The notes beneath the pieces are model-generated. The model searched no databases. It was not told the DNA's origin and worked only from the letters and a program-made list of their open reading frames with translations. DNA of 64,000 bases from CAIODY01 sp046051225 (GTDB lineage: Bacteria > Bacteroidota > Bacteroidia > Chitinophagales > CAIODY01). Positions 17,128-24,352 of the stretch are shown piece by piece. Position numbers and translations under genes: made by a program. Each line of letters begins with the position of its first letter. Position 1 is the first letter of the stretch. The DNA lies in NCBI GenBank assembly GCA_046051225.1, contig JBJOOR010000002.1:186001-250000 (forward strand). Reading direction: 5' to 3'.

Positions 17128-17481
17128 TTAAGTCAAATTATTTGGCGGTCGGAATGCAGCTGAATTAAAATCTGAATGACTAAATAAATTTAATTTTTGA
17201 TATTGAAATTCGGAAACTGAATGACAAATAAAATCAAACTGTTTTTCTTCAAATGCATATCCATTGCAACATGAACACAAAGAAAATGGATTGCAGGTTT
17301 TATCTTCGCAGCACGATTTTGATTTTTTTTCAGATTTTGAATGATGACTTGAATCACTGTCGCAGCAACTCATTTTGTAAGCTTCTTTTTTTATGCTTTT
17401 TACAATTGTTATTGGCAACAATTGTGGTTGAACAATCATGGCAATTACAATTAAAAACAATATGAAAGGTTTACATTTCAT
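17128..17481 (-). CDS. Small Cys/His-rich exported protein, HYC_CC_PP-like
   Basis: A 117-residue protein with an N-terminal hydrophobic segment (PFILFLIVIAMIVQPQLL). It has spaced cysteine pairs (MSCCDSDSSHH, KSCCEDKTC, LCSCCNGYAF) and ends with FRPPNNLT. The CC pairs and the C-terminal PP recall the HYC_CC_PP family of small Bacteroidota proteins that accompany heavy-metal genes; this match is by eye and moderate. A TAACTTTG promoter box ends four bases before its ATG. The following gene encodes the metallothionein-like protein, so a joint role in binding or sensing a soft metal in the periplasm is a reasonable inference. Confidence 0.65.
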   Translation of the reverse strand: MKCKPFILFLIVIAMIVQPQLLPITIVKSIKKEAYKMSCCDSDSSHHSKSEKKSKSCCEDKTCNPFSLCSCCNGYAFEEKQFDFICHSVSEFQYQKLNLFSHSDFNSAAFRPPNNLT

Positions 17482-17485
17482 CTAT

Positions 17486-17493
17486 CAAAGTTA
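17486..17493 (-). promoter_or_regulatory. -7 promoter box TAACTTTG for the Cys-rich gene pair
   Basis: Matches TAnnTTTG. Four bases separate it from the ATG at 17481, implying a leaderless or nearly leaderless mRNA, the same spacing as at 456-463. Confidence 0.5.
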
Positions 17494-17594
17494 ATGTTTT
17501 AAAGCAAAGTTTTTAAAATCTATTCTAAACAAGAAGTAAATTTTATGATGTAAATATTTATGGATAAAAGTTCCTCAAACTTTTTGCTAATCAG

Positions 17595-17602
17595 TATTTT
17601 TG
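17595..17602 (+). promoter_or_regulatory. -7 promoter box TATTTTTG for aspS
   Basis: Matches TAnnTTTG, 18 bases before the aspS ATG at 17621. It contains the TTG that a longer frame would use, which argues against that start. Confidence 0.5.
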
Positions 17603-17620
17603 CCATTCAATTTTTTAAAA

Positions 17621-19516
17621 ATGTACAGAACAAAAACTTGTGGCGAATTAAGAATTTCAGACATCAACAAAACAGTTACCCTTTGTGGCTGGATTCAAAA
17701 AATCAGAAAAATGGGAGCACTCACTTTTGTTGATTTAAGAGATAGATATGGCATTACGCAAATTGTTTTAGATGAATCAAAAAATCCTGAATTGCTGAAA
17801 ACGGCTTTGGGAAGAGAGTTTGTGATTCAAGCCAGCGGCAATGTGATTGAACGTAGCAGCAAAAATTTGAACATTGCCACTGGTGAAATTGAAATTGAAG
17901 TAACTGAATTGAAAGTGCTGAATGCAGCCATCACTCCGCCTTTCACCATTGAAGATGATACCGATGGCGGCGATGATTTACGAATGAAATATCGCTTTTT
18001 AGATTTACGCAGAAATGCCATGAAGAAAAATTTGGAGTTGCGATATGCCGTGAATCGAGCAGCCAGAAATTTCTTACACGAAAATGGTTTCTTAGATATT
18101 GAAACTCCTTTTTTAATAAAAACTACACCCGAAGGTGCAAGAGATTTTGTGGTTCCAAGTCGAATGAATCAAGGTGAATTCTATGCCTTACCTCAATCAC
18201 CACAAACCTTCAAACAGTTGCTGATGGTGAGTGGATACGACCGCTATTATCAGATTGTAAAATGTTTTCGTGATGAAGATTTACGTGCTGATAGGCAACC
18301 CGAGTTTACACAAATAGATTGCGAAATGGCTTTTGTAGAACAAGAAGATATTTTACAAATGTTTGAAGGGATGATAAAATCTATTTTCAAAACCGTAAAA
18401 AATATTGACTACAACGAGCCTGTGAAGCGGATTACATGGGATGAAGCGATGTGGAATTATGGAAATGATAAACCAGATATTCGATTTGAAATGAAAATTC
18501 AAAATTTGAAAACGCCAATTAACCTCATCCTAAATCCTTCTCCTTCAGAGAAGGACTTGAACAACCCCAAAGGCAATGTGGGTGGCGTTCCCCTCTCTGA
18601 AGGAGAGGGGTTAGGGGTGAGGTCGAAATGGGAAAAAAGTGAGGTTACAGGCTTTCAAGTGTTCGATAATGCAGAAACTGTACTTGCGATTTGCGTTCCA
18701 AATTGTGCTGAATATTCTCGTAAACAAACCGATGAATTAATTGAATGGGTGAAGCGTCCACAGATTGGGATGGGCGGTTTGGCATTTGTGAAATGCGCTG
18801 CTGATGGCACTTTCAAGAGTTCGTTCGATAAATTTTTTGATGCCGAAAAATTAAAATCGTTGTCAGAATTTTGCAACGCAAAACCAAATGATTTGATTTT
18901 AATATTGGCAGGCACCGAAGAAAAAACAAGAAAAGCAACTTCTGATTTACGAATGGAAATGGCTACCCGATTGGGTTTGCGTAAACCAGAAGAATTCAAA
19001 TTGCTTTGGGTAATTGATTTTCCATTGTTTGAATATGCCGAAGAAGATAACCGTTGGGTGGCTCGTCATCACCCGTTTACATCGCCAAAGCCCGAACATA
19101 TTGAGGTGATGATAAACAACAATCCTGCGATTGAAAATGCAGCCGATTATTTGAATCATCCGTACGCCAACATCAAAGCCAATGCGTATGATTTGATTTT
19201 AAATGGCAATGAATTGGGCGGTGGTTCGATAAGAATTTTTCAAAGAGAATTGCAAGAAAAAATGTTTGCAGCTTTGGGCATGACCAAAGAAGAAGCACAA
19301 CATAAATTTGGATTTTTGTTGGGTGCATTTGAATATGGTGCACCGCCACATGGTGGGCTGGCGTTTGGTTTCGACCGCTTGGTGGCATTGCTTGGCGGCA
19401 GCGAAATTATTCGTGACTTTATTGCTTTCCCAAAAAATAATAGCGGCAGAGATGTGATGATGGATTCGCCATCAACCATTGATGAAAAGCAATTGAAGGA
19501 GTTGGGGTTGAAGTAG
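17621..19516 (+). CDS. aspS: Aspartyl-tRNA synthetase with a repeat-encoded 34-residue insertion
   Basis: The 631-residue enzyme attaches aspartate to tRNA-Asp. The N-terminal anticodon-binding OB fold spans about 1-105 (MYRTKTCGELRISD). Class II catalytic motifs follow: motif 2 as FRDEDLRADRQPEFTQID and motif 3 as GGLAFGFDRLVALLGG. The bacterial GAD insertion is around VFDNAETVLAICVPNCAEY. Bacterial AspRS is normally near 580-600 residues. The surplus is explained by residues about 301-334, encoded exactly by a palindromic repeat at 18522-18623 and placed at the junction of the catalytic core and the GAD domain. The reading frame is kept and all catalytic motifs are intact, so the enzyme should work. 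The ATG at 17621 is chosen over a TTG at 17600 that lies in the promoter box. Confidence 0.95.
   Translation: MYRTKTCGELRISDINKTVTLCGWIQKIRKMGALTFVDLRDRYGITQIVLDESKNPELLKTALGREFVIQASGNVIERSSKNLNIATGEIEIEVTELKVLNAAITPPFTIEDDTDGGDDLRMKYRFLDLRRNAMKKNLELRYAVNRAARNFLHENGFLDIETPFLIKTTPEGARDFVVPSRMNQGEFYALPQSPQTFKQLLMVSGYDRYYQIVKCFRDEDLRADRQPEFTQIDCEMAFVEQEDILQMFEGMIKSIFKTVKNIDYNEPVKRITWDEAMWNYGNDKPDIRFEMKIQNLKTPINLILNPSPSEKDLNNPKGNVGGVPLSEGEGLGVRSKWEKSEVTGFQVFDNAETVLAICVPNCAEYSRKQTDELIEWVKRPQIGMGGLAFVKCAADGTFKSSFDKFFDAEKLKSLSEFCNAKPNDLILILAGTEEKTRKATSDLRMEMATRLGLRKPEEFKLLWVIDFPLFEYAEEDNRWVARHHPFTSPKPEHIEVMINNNPAIENAADYLNHPYANIKANAYDLILNGNELGGGSIRIFQRELQEKMFAALGMTKEEAQHKFGFLLGAFEYGAPPHGGLAFGFDRLVALLGGSEIIRDFIAFPKNNSGRDVMMDSPSTIDEKQLKELGLK
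18522..18623. repeat. 102-nt two-hairpin palindromic element inside aspS
   Basis: The ends form an inverted repeat (ACCTCATCCTAA and TTAGGGGTGAGGT). Inside are two hairpins: TCCTTCTC/GAGAAGGA around 18537-18554 and CCCCTCTC/GAGAGGGG around 18590-18610. Its length is a multiple of three and it is read without stops as part of AspRS (…PSPSEKDL… and …PLSEGEGLGVR…). A shortened inverted copy is at 4390-4420. Related sequences are, to my knowledge, common intergenic repeats in Bacteroidota genomes. Confidence 0.9.
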
Positions 19517-19551
19517 TTTATTGAATATTGTTGAATTTAAAATTGAAAATT

Positions 19552-20475
19552 ATGCCAATACCAGATTATCAAACATTGATGTTGCCTTTATTGAAAACCA
19601 TTAGTGATGGGAAAGTCCATTCTGTTCTTAATTCAGTTGAAATACTTGCCAAAGAATTTAATCTTTCAGAAGAAGAACTTAATGAGTGGTTGCCAAGCGG
19701 CAAACAGAAAACATTCTATAATAGAGTTTATTGGGCAAAGTCTCATCTTAAAATGGCAAATGTAGTAAGGAATGTTAGCAAAGGTTTGTTTGAAATTACT
19801 GAAAGAGGAAGGGCTATTTTAAAGCAAAATCCTGAATTAATTAATGTTAAATTTTTAGCTTCAAAATACAAAGATTATGATGATTTAATCGCTTCTTTTA
19901 GATACCAAAAGAAAGATGGTAAAAATGAAAAGAGTGAAATTGAAATTATTAGTTCTAAAACTCCAGAAGAAATAATTGAAACAGAATTTCAAGAGATAAA
20001 AAAGTCCCTTCAAGTTGAAATTTTAGCAAAAACTAAAAGTATACATCCATCTTTCTTTGAAAAATTAGTTGTTGAATTATTGGTCAAAATGGGCTATGGT
20101 GGCTCAATTTCAGAGGCTGGCAAAGCAACAAAATATACAAACGATGAAGGAATTGATGGAATCATCAAGGAAGATAAACTTGGACTTGATGTAATTTATA
20201 TTCAAGCAAAAAGATGGGAAGGAAGTGTTGGCAGACCTGAAGTACAAAAATTTGTGGGAGCATTAGCTGGGCAAAAAGCAAAGAAAGGAGTTCTAATTAC
20301 AACTTCACATTTTACTAAAGAAGCTATTGCTTTTGCTTCACAAATGGAAATGAAAATCGTTTTGATTGATGGTGAACAACTTTCACAATTGATGATTGAC
20401 AATAATCTTGGTGTTGCAACTCAACAGGTTTATGAGCTAAAGAAAATTGATAGTGATTATTTTGGTGAAGAGTGA
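19552..20475 (+). CDS. mrr: Mrr-type restriction endonuclease (type IV)
   Basis: A 307-residue protein with the Mrr layout. A winged-helix N-terminal domain (about 3-90: PDYQTLMLPLLKTISDGK, RGRAIL) is followed by a PD-(D/E)XK nuclease domain (about 165-285: FFEKLVVELLVKMGYGG, DEGIDGIIKEDKLGLDVIYIQ, with the QAKRW core motif). Mrr enzymes cut DNA carrying foreign methylation. The ATG at 19552 is preferred to a TTG at 19528. No methyltransferase is adjacent, as expected for type IV. It lies directly after aspS and before a long palindromic repeat, so it may be an acquired single-gene defence unit. A housekeeping role cannot be excluded. Confidence 0.9.
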   Translation: MPIPDYQTLMLPLLKTISDGKVHSVLNSVEILAKEFNLSEEELNEWLPSGKQKTFYNRVYWAKSHLKMANVVRNVSKGLFEITERGRAILKQNPELINVKFLASKYKDYDDLIASFRYQKKDGKNEKSEIEIISSKTPEEIIETEFQEIKKSLQVEILAKTKSIHPSFFEKLVVELLVKMGYGGSISEAGKATKYTNDEGIDGIIKEDKLGLDVIYIQAKRWEGSVGRPEVQKFVGALAGQKAKKGVLITTSHFTKEAIAFASQMEMKIVLIDGEQLSQLMIDNNLGVATQQVYELKKIDSDYFGEE

Positions 20476-20497
20476 TTCGGTAAATTGAAATGAATTT

Positions 20498-20587
20498 CTT
20501 CGTGCCACTCTGTGTTTTCTCCGTGAAACTTTGTGTAATGTTTTTTTCACCGAGTCGCACAAAGCAGCACAAAGGTTCGTAGAGAAG
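20498..20587. repeat. ~90-nt imperfect palindromic interspersed repeat
   Basis: The left arm begins TTCTTCGTGCCACTCTGTG and the right arm ends GGTTCGTAGAGAAGAA; the inner part has CTTTGTG (20530-20536) facing CACAAAG (20557-20563) around a T7 run. Sequences of the 'cttcgtg…ctctgtg…' type are common dispersed repeats in Bacteroidota. Fragments of the same style appear at about 20947-20980 and 54443-54470. Confidence 0.6.
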
Positions 20588-20627
20588 AATTTCAACAAAT
20601 TGATTTATTTTTACAAAAACAGCAGCC

Positions 20628-20738
20628 ATGAATATTCAATCTCAAAAACTTAAAACTATTGAGGGAATTGAGGTTGCACAAAAATCTAAAATAATTTTAA
20701 TACAAAAAATTTATGTCAAACCAAACTTTGCAAAATAA
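20628..20738 (+). CDS. Short open frame of 36 codons, doubtful
   Basis: An ATG-initiated frame reads MNIQSQKLKTIEGIEVAQKS and stops at TAA after 36 residues, overlapping the next small gene. The opening MNIQ..KL is reminiscent of small antitoxin-like proteins of Bacteroidota, but it is too short to judge and may be a remnant. Confidence 0.2.
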   Translation: MNIQSQKLKTIEGIEVAQKSKIILIQKIYVKPNFAK

Positions 20739-20928
20739 CTTTGAAGTTTTTAAAAAAGCATTTAATGACGAAACGAACTTAAATGCGGATGAAAACATGG
20801 CTTTGTACATTCAATATGTGGCTGCTCGATTTGCCGATTTGAATTATCAATTAAATACTGAAATTCTAAATCAGTTAAGAACTTTAAATTCTTATGCTCA
20901 TGATATTCATTTAAAGAATAACTATTAG
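20713..20928 (+). CDS. Small hypothetical protein, 71 residues
   Basis: A soluble, acidic-to-neutral, probably all-helical protein (SNQTLQNNFEVFKKAFN, LYIQYVAARFADLNYQLN, EILNQLRTLNSYAHDIH) with a clean ATG and normal codon use. No family is recognised. It stands between the Mrr gene with its repeat and a terminator; no promoter box fits. A partner relation with the overlapping 36-codon frame is possible but unsupported. Confidence 0.5.
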   Translation: MSNQTLQNNFEVFKKAFNDETNLNADENMALYIQYVAARFADLNYQLNTEILNQLRTLNSYAHDIHLKNNY

Positions 20929-20991
20929 TTATTCAATTTTTTTGTTTGGAACTCTGCGTTTTCGCTATGACGTGGGATGCATTTTCAATAA

Positions 20992-21026
20992 AAAAGGGCA
21001 GCTATTTTTTTATTAGCCGCCCTTTT
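20992..21026. terminator. Terminator of the metalloprotease gene
   Basis: AAAAGGGC and GCTA pair with TAGC and GCCCTTTT with one unpaired base on each side, and an A-run on the left provides the T-run on the minus strand. Confidence 0.75.
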
Positions 21027-21051
21027 GATAGTGCTTTAAAACTGAAATTGA

Positions 21052-23526
21052 TTATCGTTTCACTAGTTTTTGTACAATGCTTTGTCCTTCTGCATTTTGT
21101 ATTTTGATAAAATAAATTCCACTAGCCCAATCAGTTGTTTTAATATTAATTTGGTGCTCGGTAGCTGCTAATGGTTTGCTTAAAATAGCAGCTATTTTTC
21201 TGCCCAACACATCAATTACATCTATCGTAATAGTAGATTTTTTAGCTAAGCTAAATTGCAGTAAACAATTATCAGTAGCAGGATTTGGGCTAATGCTCAC
21301 ATTGTTTACAATTAACTTAGGTTGATTAATTCCTACATTAGTAATCACAATTGTTTGGCAAGTTGAATCGCTGCATGAGTTATTGTCTGTAATTGTTAAG
21401 CAGGCTGTATAATTTCCATTTTGTGTGTATGTATGTGTGGGCGATGCTTGTGTGCTGTTAGCAGAGCCGTCTCCAAAGCTCCAATTATAAGTGCTTCCAA
21501 ATATTGATGAAGTAAATGTTACATCTGTAATGTTTAATGAAGTAGTAAATGTTGCATCGGGTAATGGATTTACATTTACCACAATTGATGCAGTATTGCT
21601 GCAACCTGTAGCCGATGCAATGCCAGTAACTGTATAAGTTTGCGATGAGATTGGTGATGCAGTTACATTAGCTCCTGATGAAGGAGATAGATTTGCCGTA
21701 GGACTCCAATTATAGGTGTTTGCACCATTAGCAATTATAGGTGTAGATGAACCTTGGCAAATGGTAACATTTGAATTATTTAGTGTTACATTAGGATTAG
21801 GGTTAACAGCTATATTTACATGTATAGTATCAGAACATCCAGTTGAATTATTTGTACCTGTAATAATATAAGATGTAGGGGAAGTTAATGTAGCCGAAAC
21901 CGTTGCTACATTTGGGTTAGCCAAGCCAGTAGATGGATTCCAATTGTATGTATTTGCGCCACTTGCTGTAATATTAGTTGCTTTACCATTGCATACAGCA
22001 GTTTTATTAATTGAAATATTTGGTAATGAATTTACATTAATAAAAACATTTTTAGAAGCTGTACAAGCAATACCGCCAATGGTATCATGTGTTGTGATGG
22101 TATAGGTAGTTGGTGTTGTAAAAAATGCTGTAACTGTATCATGTGTAGAATTGCTAATACCAGAAGTAGGACTCCAAGTATAATTTCTTCCACCACTTGC
22201 AGTAAGTTTTTGAGGTATGCCCAAACAAATTTTTGTAGGCGATACTGCAATATTTGTTGAAGCACCTAATACCAAAATAGTGTCTTGAGCCCATGCTGTA
22301 CAATGGTTTGTGGTATTAGTGGTATAAACAGTATAGGTAGTAGTAACGGTTGGAGAAGCAATAACAGTGGCAGTGCTATTAGAATTTAATCCTTTTGAAG
22401 GACTCCAGAAATAGGTATTAGCACCACTTGCAGTTACTGATACTGTTCCACCATTACAGATAGTATCATTAGAAACAGTTAAAAGTGGAGTGCCTGTTAC
22501 AGGTGTTAAACCTAAAGAAGTAACTAAACCATTTCTTACGCCCATTAATGTAGCCTGTATTCTAGCAGTTTGGTCAATTGTAAAAGCATTCATACAAGCA
22601 TCATCAGTATAATCCATATAATTTTCAGTCATATCCACTCTATCGCCAGCATAGCTTTCATTACATGTATTTTGCGAAGCAGGGCAACCATAATTTGCCG
22701 ATGAAGTAGGCGGTGTATCGCAGCATTCATCACCCTGCCCCGATGAAGCACAATTACCAGCATTCATACCAGCACATCCGCCTTGAAAGGTATGATATAA
22801 GTTTAACCAATGACCCACTTCATGTGTTAATGTTCTACCTAAATCGTATGGGGCTTGGGCTGCACCTTTTTCACCAAAGGCTGTATTATTAATTACTACT
22901 CCATCAGTTGCAGCTGTTCCGCCAGGAAATTGAGCATAGCCCAAAATACCACCGCTTATAGTACAAACCCATAGGTTTAAATATGCCGAAGTATTCCAAG
23001 GGTCATCACCATTAGTCGAATTACTTTTCATTTTATTAGTAGTATTAAAAGAAGTAGCCGAAGTATATTTATGAATAATACCATTTGTGCAATTTCCATT
23101 TGGGTCTCTTACAGCCAATCTAAATTCAACTTTTGTATCCGCTGCAATTGATTTAAAAATATTTCTTGTTGTCGCTGTATCAAAGTTTGTTCTTCTGTAA
23201 TCATCATTCAATCTTTGCAGATTAGTATATACTGTTGAATCTGCTAAATCATCAGCCGCTGTGTTATAAAGAATATGAACTACAACAGGTATGATATATT
23301 GTGGAACGCTGTTTCCAGCTTTGCCTTTTGATGTATAAATGATATTGTTGGCAATCGTTCTTGTTTGTTGGGCAGCAGCAAGATATGATTGTTGTAATGC
23401 AGGATTATTAGTTATTTCGTTTTGGTAATATTCGTCAGTTGCACAACGAATTACTTTTTTTGTTTGAGCATTAGCAACAAACATGAATGCGAAAAAGCAG
23501 AAGAAAAGAGTAAGATTTTTTTTCAT
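21052..23526 (-). CDS. T9SS-secreted M43 (pappalysin-like) zinc metalloprotease
   Basis: An 824-residue secreted protein. Signal peptide MKKNLTLFFCFFAFMFVANA; catalytic domain about 70-330 with the zinc motif HEVGHWLNLYH and a Met-turn region ENYMDYTDDACMNAFT. Cysteine-rich segments around GGCAGMNAGNCASSGQGDE are typical of M43 proteases. Then come about four tandem Ig-like repeats of some 80 residues containing (A/G)ANTYxWxP, a PKD domain (YNWSFGDGSANSTQASPTH), and a T9SS type A tail from about 745 (VSISPNPATDNCLL, ending IVQKLVKR). It would be exported through the outer membrane and attached or released, degrading proteins outside the cell. The ATG at 23526 starts the signal peptide; the longer frame does not. 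Confidence 0.92.
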   Translation of the reverse strand: MKKNLTLFFCFFAFMFVANAQTKKVIRCATDEYYQNEITNNPALQQSYLAAAQQTRTIANNIIYTSKGKAGNSVPQYIIPVVVHILYNTAADDLADSTVYTNLQRLNDDYRRTNFDTATTRNIFKSIAADTKVEFRLAVRDPNGNCTNGIIHKYTSATSFNTTNKMKSNSTNGDDPWNTSAYLNLWVCTISGGILGYAQFPGGTAATDGVVINNTAFGEKGAAQAPYDLGRTLTHEVGHWLNLYHTFQGGCAGMNAGNCASSGQGDECCDTPPTSSANYGCPASQNTCNESYAGDRVDMTENYMDYTDDACMNAFTIDQTARIQATLMGVRNGLVTSLGLTPVTGTPLLTVSNDTICNGGTVSVTASGANTYFWSPSKGLNSNSTATVIASPTVTTTYTVYTTNTTNHCTAWAQDTILVLGASTNIAVSPTKICLGIPQKLTASGGRNYTWSPTSGISNSTHDTVTAFFTTPTTYTITTHDTIGGIACTASKNVFINVNSLPNISINKTAVCNGKATNITASGANTYNWNPSTGLANPNVATVSATLTSPTSYIITGTNNSTGCSDTIHVNIAVNPNPNVTLNNSNVTICQGSSTPIIANGANTYNWSPTANLSPSSGANVTASPISSQTYTVTGIASATGCSNTASIVVNVNPLPDATFTTSLNITDVTFTSSIFGSTYNWSFGDGSANSTQASPTHTYTQNGNYTACLTITDNNSCSDSTCQTIVITNVGINQPKLIVNNVSISPNPATDNCLLQFSLAKKSTITIDVIDVLGRKIAAILSKPLAATEHQINIKTTDWASGIYFIKIQNAEGQSIVQKLVKR

Positions 23527-23592
23527 TTTTTTTGAATAAAATTTTGGAAAATAGTATTTCCAAAGATAAAAATTCAATTTGAAAAACAAAAC

Positions 23593-24324
23593 TCAATCTT
23601 CTTGCACTTTTATTTCATCTTCAGTTAATAAATTTTCTTTTCTGAATTTTAAAAAAAGCTGTGCAACTGCCACCACATCTTGCTTACAATATTTTGCAAT
23701 CTTCTTCAAATTATTTTCTTTATAAAAAACATGAGCTACATCTTTTCCTTCCATATCGGTTTTTGGTGTTTGGATGCCCATAATTTCGGTAAGCAAAGCA
23801 AGGCTGGTATAATGTTTAAAATCGCCAAATTTCCATAATTGTAAAGTATCAATTAAATGATTTACTTCAAATGATTTTTTGCCCGATAAATCAAAAATTG
23901 GCGGAATGCTAATTTGATTTACAATCATTCTTCGACAAATAAACGGAACATCAAACTCTTTGATATTGTGCCCTGCAATAAATTTAAAATCATTTCTGTT
24001 TTCAAAAACGGTATTAAATTCTTCTAATAATTGTTGCTCATTTTCGTTCGAAAAAGATTTTACGCTGAAAATATTTTTATCATTTTCTATTTTCAATCTA
24101 CCAACCGAAATGCAAATAATTTTTGAAAATTCGGAATAAACACCTGCATGATTAAAAAATCCATCTGCCGAATTCATATCGCTTTCATGCTTAATAAAAT
24201 TGAATTTTCTATCCCAAAATGTTTTTAGATTATCACTAAGCAAATCATAATTTTCTACCACAGGAACGGTTTCAATATCTAAAAAAAGAATTTGATGTAT
24301 GGGTAAACTAGATAATAATTTCAT
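23593..24324 (-). CDS. Predicted 3'-5' exonuclease, PolB-exonuclease-like
   Basis: A 243-residue DEDDy-type exonuclease domain protein. Exo I is FLDIETVPV (residues about 15-23), Exo II lies in FIAGHNIKEFDVPFICRRM, and Exo III is YCKQDVVAVAQLFL. It matches the predicted PolB-related 3'-5' exonuclease family of Bacteroidota, which has no polymerase domain. The ATG at 24324 begins MKLLSSLPIHQILFLDIE. It lies 28 bases after uvrC on the same strand, so it is probably cotranscribed and may act in DNA repair; that role is inferred from context. Confidence 0.87.
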   Translation of the reverse strand: MKLLSSLPIHQILFLDIETVPVVENYDLLSDNLKTFWDRKFNFIKHESDMNSADGFFNHAGVYSEFSKIICISVGRLKIENDKNIFSVKSFSNENEQQLLEEFNTVFENRNDFKFIAGHNIKEFDVPFICRRMIVNQISIPPIFDLSGKKSFEVNHLIDTLQLWKFGDFKHYTSLALLTEIMGIQTPKTDMEGKDVAHVFYKENNLKKIAKYCKQDVVAVAQLFLKFRKENLLTEDEIKVQED

Positions 24325-24352
24325 GAAATTTAATTTATTAATTGAAATAAAA

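Noticed and set aside
18522..18623. Reading the aspS repeat as a frameshift or assembly join
   Set aside because: The frame is continuous through the element, its length is a multiple of three, and normal AspRS sequence continues on both sides.
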